From the NCBI GenBank assembly GCA_020635115.1, contig JACKAK010000009.1, positions 124,001 to 188,000 on the forward strand: 64,000 bases of DNA, given 5' to 3'. The translations under genes and the position numbers were made by a program. Origin of the DNA: Halobacteriovoraceae bacterium (lineage in GTDB: Bacteria > Bdellovibrionota > Bacteriovoracia > Bacteriovoracales > Bacteriovoracaceae). Positions 9,391 through 17,922 of this stretch are shown one piece after another (the first letter of the stretch is position 1; each line of letters opens with the position of its first letter). The notes below the pieces were generated by a model. The model searched no databases and was not told the DNA's origin. It was given only the letters and a program-made list of their open reading frames with translations.

Positions 9391-11490
9391 TTAATCAGAG
9401 GCCAGAGTTCTCCGAATAGGAGTTTGTTTAAATCGTTGAATAGGTCCTTGGTCTTTGAAATTTCCTTGTTTGAAATATGTTTTGAATACACCACCACTAG
9501 GTGTGAATGCGGAAAGTTCGCCATTAAGAGAGAGATTTGATTTTCCAAAAAAATCGATTAGATCGTCCATATGATTTATTTTAGTATTGATAGTAGAAAG
9601 TAGGTCTCGAAACTTTTCTAGATTTATTTGACTTGTTTTGTCATAATAATTTTTTAATTTATTGAAACTTTCTGTCAATTGTAAGAAGCACTCTCTCAAA
9701 GGTTTTATCCTTTTAGAGTATGCACTATTTTTAGCAATATTACTTTTGTAGAATCGATGTATTTGTCTATGTTTTTTGTAATCATACTTACAGAGATTGC
9801 CAGCAATTTTGAAATATTCTTCATTTGTTTTTTTTATGAGTTCTTGAACTCCTTGATAATCAATAGTGACTATACTGCTAATATAAACTGGAGATTTTAA
9901 GTGATTGTTGCGAACAGATATTGCAATATCTTTATCGAGGACAGTAAAATTATTGATGAAATAAGCACCATACTTTCTGTATTTGAGGTCTCTTTTTTTA
10001 TTTGTATCAATTAAGTCATAACTGTTACGAATAGAAAATTTAAATTTTTTTGGGTCAGAAAAGCCGATTTCATTAAATTTTTTGGATTTATCTTCAAATT
10101 CAACGATAATATTTCTGCTTCTTTTAGCTTTTACATCTTTAAATAATGTTGATTTAAAAAATGATAACGATATACTATTAAAAATCGTTTTCCAAAAAAT
10201 TTTCACAATTTGTATTTTTTCTTGATAGTACTTATAAAATACTCGACTTTCATTTTTTTTCACAATTGTAATTCTTTCGTTTGAACGTTTGTTAATTTCT
10301 CCATAAAGTAGAAAAGAGTATTTTGATTTTTTTTCACTCATTCTACGATTTTCTCGTTCGATGATAAAAGGCATAAGATAATCTAAATCAAATTTTTTAT
10401 GGTTTATAAAGTTATCTAAGGCCTCTTTCTCTTGAGTCGTATTTATTAATTCCTCTAGAACATTTGTTTTTAAACCTAAAGTAAGCTCTTCTGTTTCACT
10501 ATACAATGAAATATATTCATAGGAGAACAAAGTAAGTCTAAGAAGCTTCATAAACTCGGCAGATAAATTTGTTTGCGTGACAAAATACTGATTATTTGTT
10601 TTCTCATAACTGATGAGAAAATCTTCATCATTTATTTTAGGATCATCTTCTCCTGTTCGTTGTATATGAATTTTTTCAATAAGATTCATTCCTTCTAAAG
10701 CACCAATAGAAAAATTTATTCCATGTCCTAATGGAAGCTCAATAGCTGCTCCAGCAGAAAAACTTATATAATCTTCTCTAGAGAGATATTCAAACTCATT
10801 CATATTGATAAAATTGAAATTTTTTAAATATAAAAAGGATAAAAAAAGCTTATTAAAATTACTCATTAATCCTTGTTCATAGGAATTTGCAAAATGGACA
10901 TACTTATGGACACGTATGAAATTAATATCAGCAAATGCGACAAGTTTGCTCTCACTTATTTTTATAAAGTTGGCTTCTTTTAATTTTTGTAAAAAAGTTT
11001 TAGCATTTATAGAAATATAGATCTTATCGACAACTATCCACCGTTCATCATCATATAAATCAGGCGCTAATTGACGATCTACTCCATAATCAAAAGTTCC
11101 CAAAACTTTTTGCCATTGCATTCCAGAGTAGTCGTGTTGGCCTAAATCAAATTTGTCTCTACGTGATAAAATTCCATAGGCCTCTTTTTTCCCTATGTTA
11201 TTATAATCCCTTCCTATTTCTTCAATAATTTTTTCATAGATTGAAAACTCACTATCTGATGAAAAAATATCTTTAGTTGAATTTCCAAGTAACGTTGCCA
11301 TGATCAGTTTATTAAGTTGAAATAGTGATGAATTATTCCCAAAATTTTCCAGAATTTTTGTTTTTTCAAGTAAAAGACCAGTTTTTTCAATACTTAAATC
11401 GTCTTCGGCATAAACAAAATTAACCGACAAACATGAGATAAAAAGGAGAAATAAGATTTGGGAGCTCATATACAGTTTTACTCCATGCAT
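9391..11490 (-). CDS. Large exported protein of unknown family
   Basis: A 699-residue protein I do not recognise. A signal peptide is clear (MSSQILFLLFISCLSVNFVYAEDD). Either the ATG at 11490 or the one at 11469 could be the start: 11490 has a weak AAGAGA and 11469 a GGAG set rather far upstream. The mature protein is rich in Lys, Asn, Phe and Tyr, with alternating strand-like segments (for example DYISFSAGAAIELPLGHGINFSIGA, about 245-270) and a helical, charged C-terminal third. Two cysteines near 570 and 598 might pair. The gene stands alone, divergent from the DUF493 gene. The length and strand pattern would fit a periplasmic or outer-membrane protein, but no function can be assigned. Confidence 0.55.
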   Translation of the reverse strand: MHGVKLYMSSQILFLLFISCLSVNFVYAEDDLSIEKTGLLLEKTKILENFGNNSSLFQLNKLIMATLLGNSTKDIFSSDSEFSIYEKIIEEIGRDYNNIGKKEAYGILSRRDKFDLGQHDYSGMQWQKVLGTFDYGVDRQLAPDLYDDERWIVVDKIYISINAKTFLQKLKEANFIKISESKLVAFADINFIRVHKYVHFANSYEQGLMSNFNKLFLSFLYLKNFNFINMNEFEYLSREDYISFSAGAAIELPLGHGINFSIGALEGMNLIEKIHIQRTGEDDPKINDEDFLISYEKTNNQYFVTQTNLSAEFMKLLRLTLFSYEYISLYSETEELTLGLKTNVLEELINTTQEKEALDNFINHKKFDLDYLMPFIIERENRRMSEKKSKYSFLLYGEINKRSNERITIVKKNESRVFYKYYQEKIQIVKIFWKTIFNSISLSFFKSTLFKDVKAKRSRNIIVEFEDKSKKFNEIGFSDPKKFKFSIRNSYDLIDTNKKRDLKYRKYGAYFINNFTVLDKDIAISVRNNHLKSPVYISSIVTIDYQGVQELIKKTNEEYFKIAGNLCKYDYKKHRQIHRFYKSNIAKNSAYSKRIKPLRECFLQLTESFNKLKNYYDKTSQINLEKFRDLLSTINTKINHMDDLIDFFGKSNLSLNGELSAFTPSGGVFKTYFKQGNFKDQGPIQRFKQTPIRRTLASD

Positions 11491-11636
11491 TTTTTTCTCT
11501 TAAAGCTTCTAATACTTGATCAATACATTCGTTCGGCCTATGTTAGCATATCGAAAGATGCGATCAATACTTTATCGAATTAATCAAGTATGTGAGCATT
11601 TTAAATAGTTACGAGCTTTTTTTATGGAAAACGAAA

Positions 11637-11900
11637 ATGAGTGATGCCAATTATTCGAGGCTTAAACAATTATTGGAGAACCAAAACACTTGGCCCTCAA
11701 AATATGTTTTTAAATTTGTAGTCCCTTCCCAGGGCCTTTCAGATATAAAAGACTTGCTTCCAGATCATGATCTAATGGAAAGACCCTCTCGTACCGGTAA
11801 GTATGTGGCCATAACTTTTACTAATGAATTTCAAAATTCTGAAGAAATTATAAATGTATATAAAAAAGTATCGAATATAGAGGGAATTATACAACTCTAA
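11637..11900 (+). CDS. DUF493 (YbeD-like) small regulatory-type protein
   Basis: An 87-residue protein from the ATG at 11637, the usual size of the YbeD/DUF493 family. A GTG at 11592 in the same frame would add 15 residues but lies outside the conserved domain. Family features are the YVFKFVVP strand near the start, a central RPSRTGKYVAITFT motif and a final IYKxV-type helix (NVYKKVSNIEGI). The domain has an ACT-like ferredoxin fold. In E. coli, ybeD sits near lipB, but here no lipoate gene is adjacent. The biochemical role of the family is not established. Confidence 0.7.
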   Translation: MSDANYSRLKQLLENQNTWPSKYVFKFVVPSQGLSDIKDLLPDHDLMERPSRTGKYVAITFTNEFQNSEEIINVYKKVSNIEGIIQL

Positions 11901-11957
11901 TACCTTATTTAAATTGATTTATGTTAGAATGATATCCATATTCTTTGGAGTTGTTCG

Positions 11958-12536
11958 ATGATTACTGATAAAATTTTTTATATTCTATTACCGATTTTCC
12001 TTTTTTTGATACCTAGGGAGGGGCATTTGACTAAAGTTAAAAACGAAAAAGTCAGTCTACATAATCTTATTGTAAGTTCAGAAGAAATTATCATAGCTGA
12101 GGTTATAAAAAAAAATGAGATCGAATTTTTTGAGCAGAAATTTTCAAAAAAGGAATCAAAAGATACTAGAGGATGGTTTGATGAAATAATTAAAGTCGAA
12201 AAGATTAATGTCAAAGTAATAGAGCTTCTTAAGGGCGAATCACAAAACTTAAAATTAGGTGATACAATATCTTTAATTACCTATCACGATAATGATTTGT
12301 TAAATAACGCGAGAAATGCTCATGAATATGGAAGCTACAAGTCTTATTATATACCTGTCTATAAGGAAGATGGAGATTTAAAAAAATTTATAAATAATAA
12401 TTCACAATTTATTTTATATCTACAACGCAATAATAATATTTACTATCCCTCGGCCCAAAATGCATTTGACTCAATTGATTTTAAAAATGAAGTTAAATCA
12501 TTTTTAAAAGAATCTTCTCAAAATCTTTTGAAGTAA
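11958..12536 (+). CDS. Hypothetical exported protein
   Basis: A 192-residue protein with a hydrophobic N-terminus (MITDKIFYILLPIFLFLIP) that may be a signal peptide or an anchor. The rest is Lys/Asn-rich. Two segments stand out: SSEEIIIAEVIKKNEI (about 40-55) and VKVIELLKGESQNLKLGDTISL (about 82-103), which alternate as strands. The pattern, a strand then 'ELLKG' then 'L..GDTI.L', is reminiscent of small beta-barrel secreted proteins that assess cost or binding (TIMP/NTR-like), but I cannot confirm it. A purine-rich TTTGGAG precedes the ATG. It stands between the DUF493 gene and gpsA on the same strand. Confidence 0.5.
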   Translation: MITDKIFYILLPIFLFLIPREGHLTKVKNEKVSLHNLIVSSEEIIIAEVIKKNEIEFFEQKFSKKESKDTRGWFDEIIKVEKINVKVIELLKGESQNLKLGDTISLITYHDNDLLNNARNAHEYGSYKSYYIPVYKEDGDLKKFINNNSQFILYLQRNNNIYYPSAQNAFDSIDFKNEVKSFLKESSQNLLK

Positions 12537-12558
12537 GTATGATCTTAGTAAAAAGAGA

Positions 12559-12591
12559 AAATAGAATCTAGACCCATTCAAAATTCTATTT
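12559..12591 (+). terminator. Weak hairpin between the exported-protein gene and gpsA
   Basis: AAATAGAAT and ATTCTATTT form a perfect 9-base stem with a 15-base loop, 22 bases after the upstream stop codon. The stem is AT-rich and no U-run follows directly, so it is at best a weak terminator. Confidence 0.25.
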
Positions 12592-12617
12592 ACCTTTATT
12601 AAAAAAGGAATTTTAAA

Positions 12618-13655
12618 ATGAATTATAATACGGCCATTATTGTAGGTGGTGGAGCTTTTGGGACGTCATTAGCAGCGGTTTTGGCCAATAATTTTAAACA
12701 TGTTTTTATAAAAGTTAGATCTGTTGATGTTAGAGACGGTATCAACAGCGGTGAAAATACTGTCTATCTCCCTGGACATAAGCTAAGTAAAAATATTAAA
12801 AGTTTTCTTGAGTGGAAGGATTTAGATCATCTGATTAAGTTTGATGATATTGAAGTGATCGTCAATGGGCTCCCCTCATCGGCCATTAGAAAATATTACC
12901 TTGAAAACTTTGAGATTATTGAGAAACACCTTAAAAAAGACCTGCCTTTTGTCTCCCTAACAAAAGGTATAGATGCTGATACATTAGAAATGTCTGATGA
13001 CATTCTTTTTGAGATTTTTCCAAGATTTAAAGAAAATTTTGTCTTCCTCTCTGGCCCATCTTTTGCCCATGAAATCGTAAATGAGCACATTACAATGGTT
13101 TCCCTGGCCGGAATGAGTAAGAGTATTTTGGAAAAATCGGGAAAAATGCTGGAAACAAGCTTTTTTAAAATAATGTTTACTTACGATATAAAGGGCGTCC
13201 TTTTGGGGGGAGCTTTAAAAAATATCTTGGCCATTGGTGGAGGTATAATTGAAGGTATGGGCCATAACCATAATACCAAGGCCGCGATGGTGACTAGGGG
13301 AATTGCAGAGATGCTTAGATTTGGGCATGTCTATAACGCTAGACCTGAAACTTTTTATGGATTGAGTGGGATGGGGGATCTTATTCTCACAACTACGGGT
13401 GATTTAAGTCGGAATAAACAATTTGGTCTAGAAATTGCGAAAGGACGCTCACCAAGTGATATCATTCAGTCATCGAGAAGTGTTGTTGAAGGATACAAAA
13501 CAGCAAAAGCAGCATATCTTATCACTAAAAAATTTGATATCAGGGCCAGAATTTTTACAGGAATTTATTCAATACTTCATCAAAATGTGAAACCTAAAGA
13601 TGTATTATTAGAGTTAATGCGTGTACCATCAAGATTTGAGATAATTTTTCAATAA
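12618..13655 (+). CDS. gpsA: Glycerol-3-phosphate dehydrogenase [NAD(P)+]
   Basis: Reduces dihydroxyacetone phosphate to sn-glycerol 3-phosphate for phospholipid synthesis in the cytoplasm. The 345-residue protein starts with a Rossmann motif, GGGAFGTSLA (10-19). Further motifs are LTKGI (around 115), LSGPSFAHEI (145-154), GALKNILAIGGGIIEG (catalytic lysine, around 197) and GLSGMGDLILT (about 249-259). A short ribosome site (AAAAAAGGAA) precedes the ATG. Its end faces the DsbD/ScsB-like gene with only 8 bases between stops. Confidence 0.95.
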   Translation: MNYNTAIIVGGGAFGTSLAAVLANNFKHVFIKVRSVDVRDGINSGENTVYLPGHKLSKNIKSFLEWKDLDHLIKFDDIEVIVNGLPSSAIRKYYLENFEIIEKHLKKDLPFVSLTKGIDADTLEMSDDILFEIFPRFKENFVFLSGPSFAHEIVNEHITMVSLAGMSKSILEKSGKMLETSFFKIMFTYDIKGVLLGGALKNILAIGGGIIEGMGHNHNTKAAMVTRGIAEMLRFGHVYNARPETFYGLSGMGDLILTTTGDLSRNKQFGLEIAKGRSPSDIIQSSRSVVEGYKTAKAAYLITKKFDIRARIFTGIYSILHQNVKPKDVLLELMRVPSRFEIIFQ

Positions 13656-13663
13656 AAATATCA

Positions 13664-15904
13664 TTACTCAATATGAGAACGAATTTCATTAATTGTAATG
13701 GTTTCTCCTAGATTAATTAAAGTTCCATCTGGTTTTTGAATAAAATACGCTGGTACTCCAACCATACCATGCTCTTTTAGCCAACTTCCAATAATTGGAT
13801 CATGTTTTGTCCAATCGGCCAATAAGAGTTTGATATTTTTCTCGTTGACGAGTTCTGAGAAAGCATTTGTATGTAAAACTAATCTTTCATTAACTTTACA
13901 AGTAAAGCACCATTTAGCGGTAAAATCAATGAATACTAAATCTTTATTAATCTTCATCTGTTCCATTTTGTCGATTGACCACCTTTCCCATACTGTTCCA
14001 TCAATGGATTTGTCGATGATGAGATTCGAGTTTAAGCTAGTTTGAGGATTATATAAACTTTCAGAAGTATATAACGAGATAAATAATCCGATCGCCGGTA
14101 AACTTACGAGAATTTGATAGATTCTTTTTTTAGATATTTCTTTAACAAAATAAAATGCAAAGAAGGTTAAAGCAAGCCCTGTGATTAGTTTCATAAAAGG
14201 GTAGGAGGTATCAACGAGTGCAAGAAAAACATCTAAGAGCCATATGATAGTAAGAATGAGTGATATTCCAAGAAACTTTTTTAAATTCTCCATCCATGCC
14301 CCAGGCCTTGGTAAAAATGAAACCAAACCCGGAAATATACCTGTTAATATAAACGGAAATGCTAATCCAATACCTATAAAAAAGAATATAGTCACGATCA
14401 TTAATGGGCCAGAAGTGAATGCAAAAGTTAAAGCTGTGCCCAGAAAAGGAGCACTACATGGAGTTGAAAGAATCGTTGCCAGTACTCCTCCGAAAAAATC
14501 TCCAACCATTCCTTCTTTTAGTTCTATGTTACCTATCGTCTTACCACCAGGAGTTACAAAATGAAAAAGATCAAATAAATTTAAAGAAAAAATAAAGAGA
14601 ACTATAATCATTAAAGAGACAAAAAGAGGTGATTGCAACTGAAATCCCCAACCGACAAATTGTCCACTTGATTGAATGATGACAATCACAAGAGCAAGGA
14701 CAAGAAATGTAAACAAGATACCGATCGAATAAAATAAATTATGTTTGAAAATCCTTTTACGATTTTCGTCTGAGTGAACAATGAGACCAAATAGCTTAAG
14801 TGAAATCACAGGAAGAACACAAGGCATTAAGTTGAGAATTAGACCCCCGATAAAGGCAAATAAAATATAAAAAAGTAAACTTCCACTCAATACTTCTGAG
14901 TTTTCTCTATTTTTGAGTTCGCTTGTATTATTAAATTGAAGATTGTTCAACGAAATAGGAGAGAGTGTTTTATAAAGTGTTTCAAATCGACTTGCACCTT
15001 CGATCGAAAATTGCTGAAAATTTTTAGATACAATAAAATATTCATTTCCATTATTTGGAATCAGAAACTTGACTTCAACAGGATCCTTAAACTGCCCATC
15101 CTTTGGAAGTTCAATCGGTACATCCGCGTATTCTCCATCCCATTCAACTTCCATTTTTCCGTAAATAGTTTTTTTATTATCTTTCCAAAGCATTTCATGC
15201 TTATAGTCTAATAGTTTTGAAGGATAAGGCGTGAGTAAATTTCGACTGGCCAGTAGTTGCATGGGAGGATTATCATAGGAGTAGTATAGTGTTAAACCCT
15301 CTCCTTTTAGTGATTTTGTCAGAGTAAGTTCAAGGTTTCTAGGCATTTCTCCAAATTTTGGTGATTGTGTGAACTTTTCTAGTATAAATTCTCTTTTAGC
15401 AACATAGCTTAACGGATTTGTTGGCCTGAATTGGTCTTGTTCAATTGTACCTTCAATGAGGTTTCTTTTAGGAACACAAATATTTTTGCAAATTAAATAA
15501 GTCGACCTGACATCAAATCTTTGTTGATTGATTTTTTCAAGTATATCTTTGGGCAATGAATAGAAAAAAGTATACTCGTTTTCGTACCCATAGGCCCAAA
15601 GATTTCCAGGTTCTATAAATCTACTGGGAAGTGGCCAAGGAGATTCATTTAACTCTATAGGCTCCCCATTCAAAAAAAATTCATTTTTAAAAGGAAGGCC
15701 TGCGTCTCCTGGGTTTTTCCAATAAGTATGCCAATGAGGAATATTTTTAACACTTACGGTAAGATATTTTAGTCCATTTATTTCAATAATTTGAGGAGAT
15801 AACTCCGCCAAGATTTCAGGAACTTCCTCATTTTGAGAAGTGTTTGAATAAACTGAGTTTAAGACTAACAAAAATGAAATAACTAATTTTAAATATTTAA
15901 ACAT
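13664..15904 (-). CDS. ScsB/DsbD-type transmembrane protein-disulfide reductase
   Basis: Carries reducing power from cytoplasmic thioredoxin across the inner membrane to periplasmic thiol proteins. The 746-residue protein has a signal peptide (1-20), then a periplasmic alpha-type domain with HTYWKNPGDAGLP and a CKNIC cysteine pair, which is the ScsB-like form rather than classical DsbD. The middle holds about eight membrane helices with the two CcdA-type redox cysteines in LMPCVLPVISLK and STPCSAPFLG. The C-terminal thioredoxin-like domain has AKWCFTCK. All three cysteine pairs of the relay are present, so it should be active. The partner is not evident; the CXXCH protein at 8120-9292 could need such a pathway, which is inference. 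Confidence 0.85.
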   Translation of the reverse strand: MFKYLKLVISFLLVLNSVYSNTSQNEEVPEILAELSPQIIEINGLKYLTVSVKNIPHWHTYWKNPGDAGLPFKNEFFLNGEPIELNESPWPLPSRFIEPGNLWAYGYENEYTFFYSLPKDILEKINQQRFDVRSTYLICKNICVPKRNLIEGTIEQDQFRPTNPLSYVAKREFILEKFTQSPKFGEMPRNLELTLTKSLKGEGLTLYYSYDNPPMQLLASRNLLTPYPSKLLDYKHEMLWKDNKKTIYGKMEVEWDGEYADVPIELPKDGQFKDPVEVKFLIPNNGNEYFIVSKNFQQFSIEGASRFETLYKTLSPISLNNLQFNNTSELKNRENSEVLSGSLLFYILFAFIGGLILNLMPCVLPVISLKLFGLIVHSDENRKRIFKHNLFYSIGILFTFLVLALVIVIIQSSGQFVGWGFQLQSPLFVSLMIIVLFIFSLNLFDLFHFVTPGGKTIGNIELKEGMVGDFFGGVLATILSTPCSAPFLGTALTFAFTSGPLMIVTIFFFIGIGLAFPFILTGIFPGLVSFLPRPGAWMENLKKFLGISLILTIIWLLDVFLALVDTSYPFMKLITGLALTFFAFYFVKEISKKRIYQILVSLPAIGLFISLYTSESLYNPQTSLNSNLIIDKSIDGTVWERWSIDKMEQMKINKDLVFIDFTAKWCFTCKVNERLVLHTNAFSELVNEKNIKLLLADWTKHDPIIGSWLKEHGMVGVPAYFIQKPDGTLINLGETITINEIRSHIE

Positions 15905-16050
15905 AAAAACATTCCAATACTATCTGATATTAGGAGCATTTTAGGTGATTTTTGCCTCTCTTGGCCATTAAATATTAAGTAATTAGATAGTTAAGTTTTT
16001 AGAATTTTTTGTCGATACCTATGTGATGAATGTTTTTATAGGGATTACTA

Positions 16051-16767
16051 ATGAAAACTCTTATTAATTTACTTATCTTTCTGGCCACAGCATTATTTTT
16101 ACAAGGTTGTGATTTTATTGCTGAAATTGAACAAAAAGCAGAAACAATTAATCGATATGAAATTGTTGCTCTTAATTTGGCCAAAGAAAATAGAGAACTA
16201 AAGGCCGAAATAAACCAACTGAAGTATGAAATTCAAACGCTAAAGGCACAAAGTGGATTTCAAAAAATTCAATTAGAAAAATTCAAAAAAAGTGAAAGTA
16301 ACTTAAGAAATTTGGCCAGCGTTCCAAAACTTGATCCAAAAAACGATCTTGTTAAATTTGGAACTTATGTTTGGAATGAAGAAGAGCTTCTGGTTTTGGC
16401 CAAAAGTGAAATGTTAAAGAAGAACTATCCAAAGGCAGCTCAACTTTACTACACTTTTATCCATCAGTATCCAAAAAGCAAAAGTATTGATGACGAGTTG
16501 TACTTTCAGGCCGGGATCTCGGCATACGAGGCCGGAAACTATAACCAATGGACAGTCATGGCCATGGATACAATTATCAATAAGTACCCTAATTCAAAAT
16601 ACTATAGAGGCGCTAAACTTTGGAAGGGACTTGCTCAATTAAAAATGGGCAAAGATAAAGACTTTTTTAAAGTTGTTGAAGAATTTAGAAAGAAATATAG
16701 AAATACATCCGAATGGAAAATACTAAGTTTACATTATGAAGAAATTGTTCACAAATATAAACAGTAA
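16051..16767 (+). CDS. CpoB/YbgF-like lipoprotein with coiled coil and TPR repeats
   Basis: A 238-residue envelope protein. Residues 1-20 are a lipoprotein signal ending in the lipobox FLQGC (C20). Residues 25-85 form a coiled coil with repeated heptads. The C-terminal half has TPR-like units with the wording typical of YbgF/CpoB and BamD (FIHQYPKSKSIDDELYFQAG and INKYPNSKYYRGAKLW). CpoB in E. coli coordinates outer-membrane constriction with peptidoglycan synthesis through Tol-Pal, but no tol or pal gene is present here. The next gene, a FecR-domain protein, begins 32 bases before this one ends, so the two are probably one unit. Confidence 0.7.
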   Translation: MKTLINLLIFLATALFLQGCDFIAEIEQKAETINRYEIVALNLAKENRELKAEINQLKYEIQTLKAQSGFQKIQLEKFKKSESNLRNLASVPKLDPKNDLVKFGTYVWNEEELLVLAKSEMLKKNYPKAAQLYYTFIHQYPKSKSIDDELYFQAGISAYEAGNYNQWTVMAMDTIINKYPNSKYYRGAKLWKGLAQLKMGKDKDFFKVVEEFRKKYRNTSEWKILSLHYEEIVHKYKQ

Positions 16768-17854
16768 AATACTTTTTGTCCTTTTAATGGCATTAAGTTT
16801 TAGGGCCCAGTGTGCTGGCCCTGTTGCCCTAGTGAATTCAGTTTCAGGAAATGCATTTGTCATGTTGGATGGAAAAATTCTTGAACTAAGAAAAGGTACA
16901 TACATTCAAGATATGTCTGAGGTTTTTACTGAAATTGGCGCTCAGATAACATTATCCGATTTTAATGATCATGTCTTTCATCTTTCTGGTTCAGGACATC
17001 TGCACTTTTTAAACGAATTAGTCGAGCTAAAGAGTGGCTATTTGTGGTTTCAATCTTTCAGAAAAAAGGGAAAATCACAAATCCATACTGCAAATGCAAA
17101 AGTTGAATTTATTAATGGGGAAGGTATTCTTTCTTTCGATGAACTTTCCGGAAAGACTCAACTTTTAGTCGTTAAAGATACGATGGCCTTTGGAAACCTA
17201 TCTGAACCTGAATTAGATATTGCTGTCATGGATGGGAATTTTTCATATATTGACTCTAATTATGAAGGGGGACGTGCTCGGGAGTCTACTCCTATTGGAT
17301 ATGCTAGTTACAAAAAAATTAATTCACTCTTTCAAGGTATGAAAGGACTTACCAAATCAGAACTTCCAGGTATAAATAGAGTAGAAGAAAATATGGTCTC
17401 CATTCCAAATTCAAAAAATGAAGGACATCTCAGATCCCTTGCTTCGCTGGATAAAGAGAGTAAGAATAAACGTTCAGGTGAACTAATCTTTATTCATAAG
17501 TCTAAGAAAAATAAAATGCCTGCTTTGGACACTGATAAGATTTACGAGGCCTCGTTAAACAAGATGAAGCGAAGTATTGCCAGTAAAAGAACAATTTACG
17601 ATAAACCATCTGGTACAATAATAAGAGTTTATGGCACTAATACCGTAAAAATACCTGTATCTAAGGCCATAATTAAAAGAAATAGAGCTCCCGCATCTGT
17701 GAAAATTAAACCAAAAAAAGTTACAGTTGAAAATGATGCTTTTCAGAAAAGTATGATGAAGCACTATAAACAACAAATGAGACACTCCAATGAAGTTCAA
17801 GGTTTAATTAGAGAACTTGAAAACTATGACCAAGATTACAAAATCAATTATTAG
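16736..17854 (+). CDS. Exported FecR-domain protein with basic C-terminal tail
   Basis: A 372-residue exported protein. The signal peptide spans about 1-27 (SKILFVLLMALSFRAQCAG). Residues 28-150 match the FecR fold: VNSVSGNAFVMLDGKILELRKG, then GAQITLSDF, a 'GSGHLHF..LVELKSG' stretch and a second strand set. From about 220 onward it is low-complexity, Lys/Arg/Ser-rich and probably disordered. No TonB receptor or sigma factor lies nearby, so it is not an iron-signalling anti-sigma factor. FecR folds of this type also occur in cell-envelope proteins. The ATG at 16736 lies inside the previous gene and has no clear ribosome site, so coupling by reinitiation is likely. Confidence 0.65.
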   Translation: MKKLFTNINSKILFVLLMALSFRAQCAGPVALVNSVSGNAFVMLDGKILELRKGTYIQDMSEVFTEIGAQITLSDFNDHVFHLSGSGHLHFLNELVELKSGYLWFQSFRKKGKSQIHTANAKVEFINGEGILSFDELSGKTQLLVVKDTMAFGNLSEPELDIAVMDGNFSYIDSNYEGGRARESTPIGYASYKKINSLFQGMKGLTKSELPGINRVEENMVSIPNSKNEGHLRSLASLDKESKNKRSGELIFIHKSKKNKMPALDTDKIYEASLNKMKRSIASKRTIYDKPSGTIIRVYGTNTVKIPVSKAIIKRNRAPASVKIKPKKVTVENDAFQKSMMKHYKQQMRHSNEVQGLIRELENYDQDYKINY

Positions 17855-17922
17855 TCTTTGACGTATCACGAAAATTTTTCTAACATCCCCTCAATTTCCA
17901 CGCCCTATGTTAGGAGAAAAAT

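Noticed and set aside
11592..11636. Upstream GTG start for the DUF493 gene
   Set aside because: The added 15 residues lie outside the conserved domain and no ribosome site precedes it. The ATG at 11637 gives the normal 87-residue family length.
14244..14564. Open frame of about 106 codons antisense to the ScsB/DsbD gene
   Set aside because: It lies wholly inside a well supported coding gene and has no plausible ribosome site. Low-complexity composition fits an antisense shadow.
16736..17854. FecR protein as an iron-signalling anti-sigma factor
   Set aside because: No sigma factor or TonB receptor gene nearby and the protein has a signal peptide rather than a cytoplasmic anti-sigma domain.
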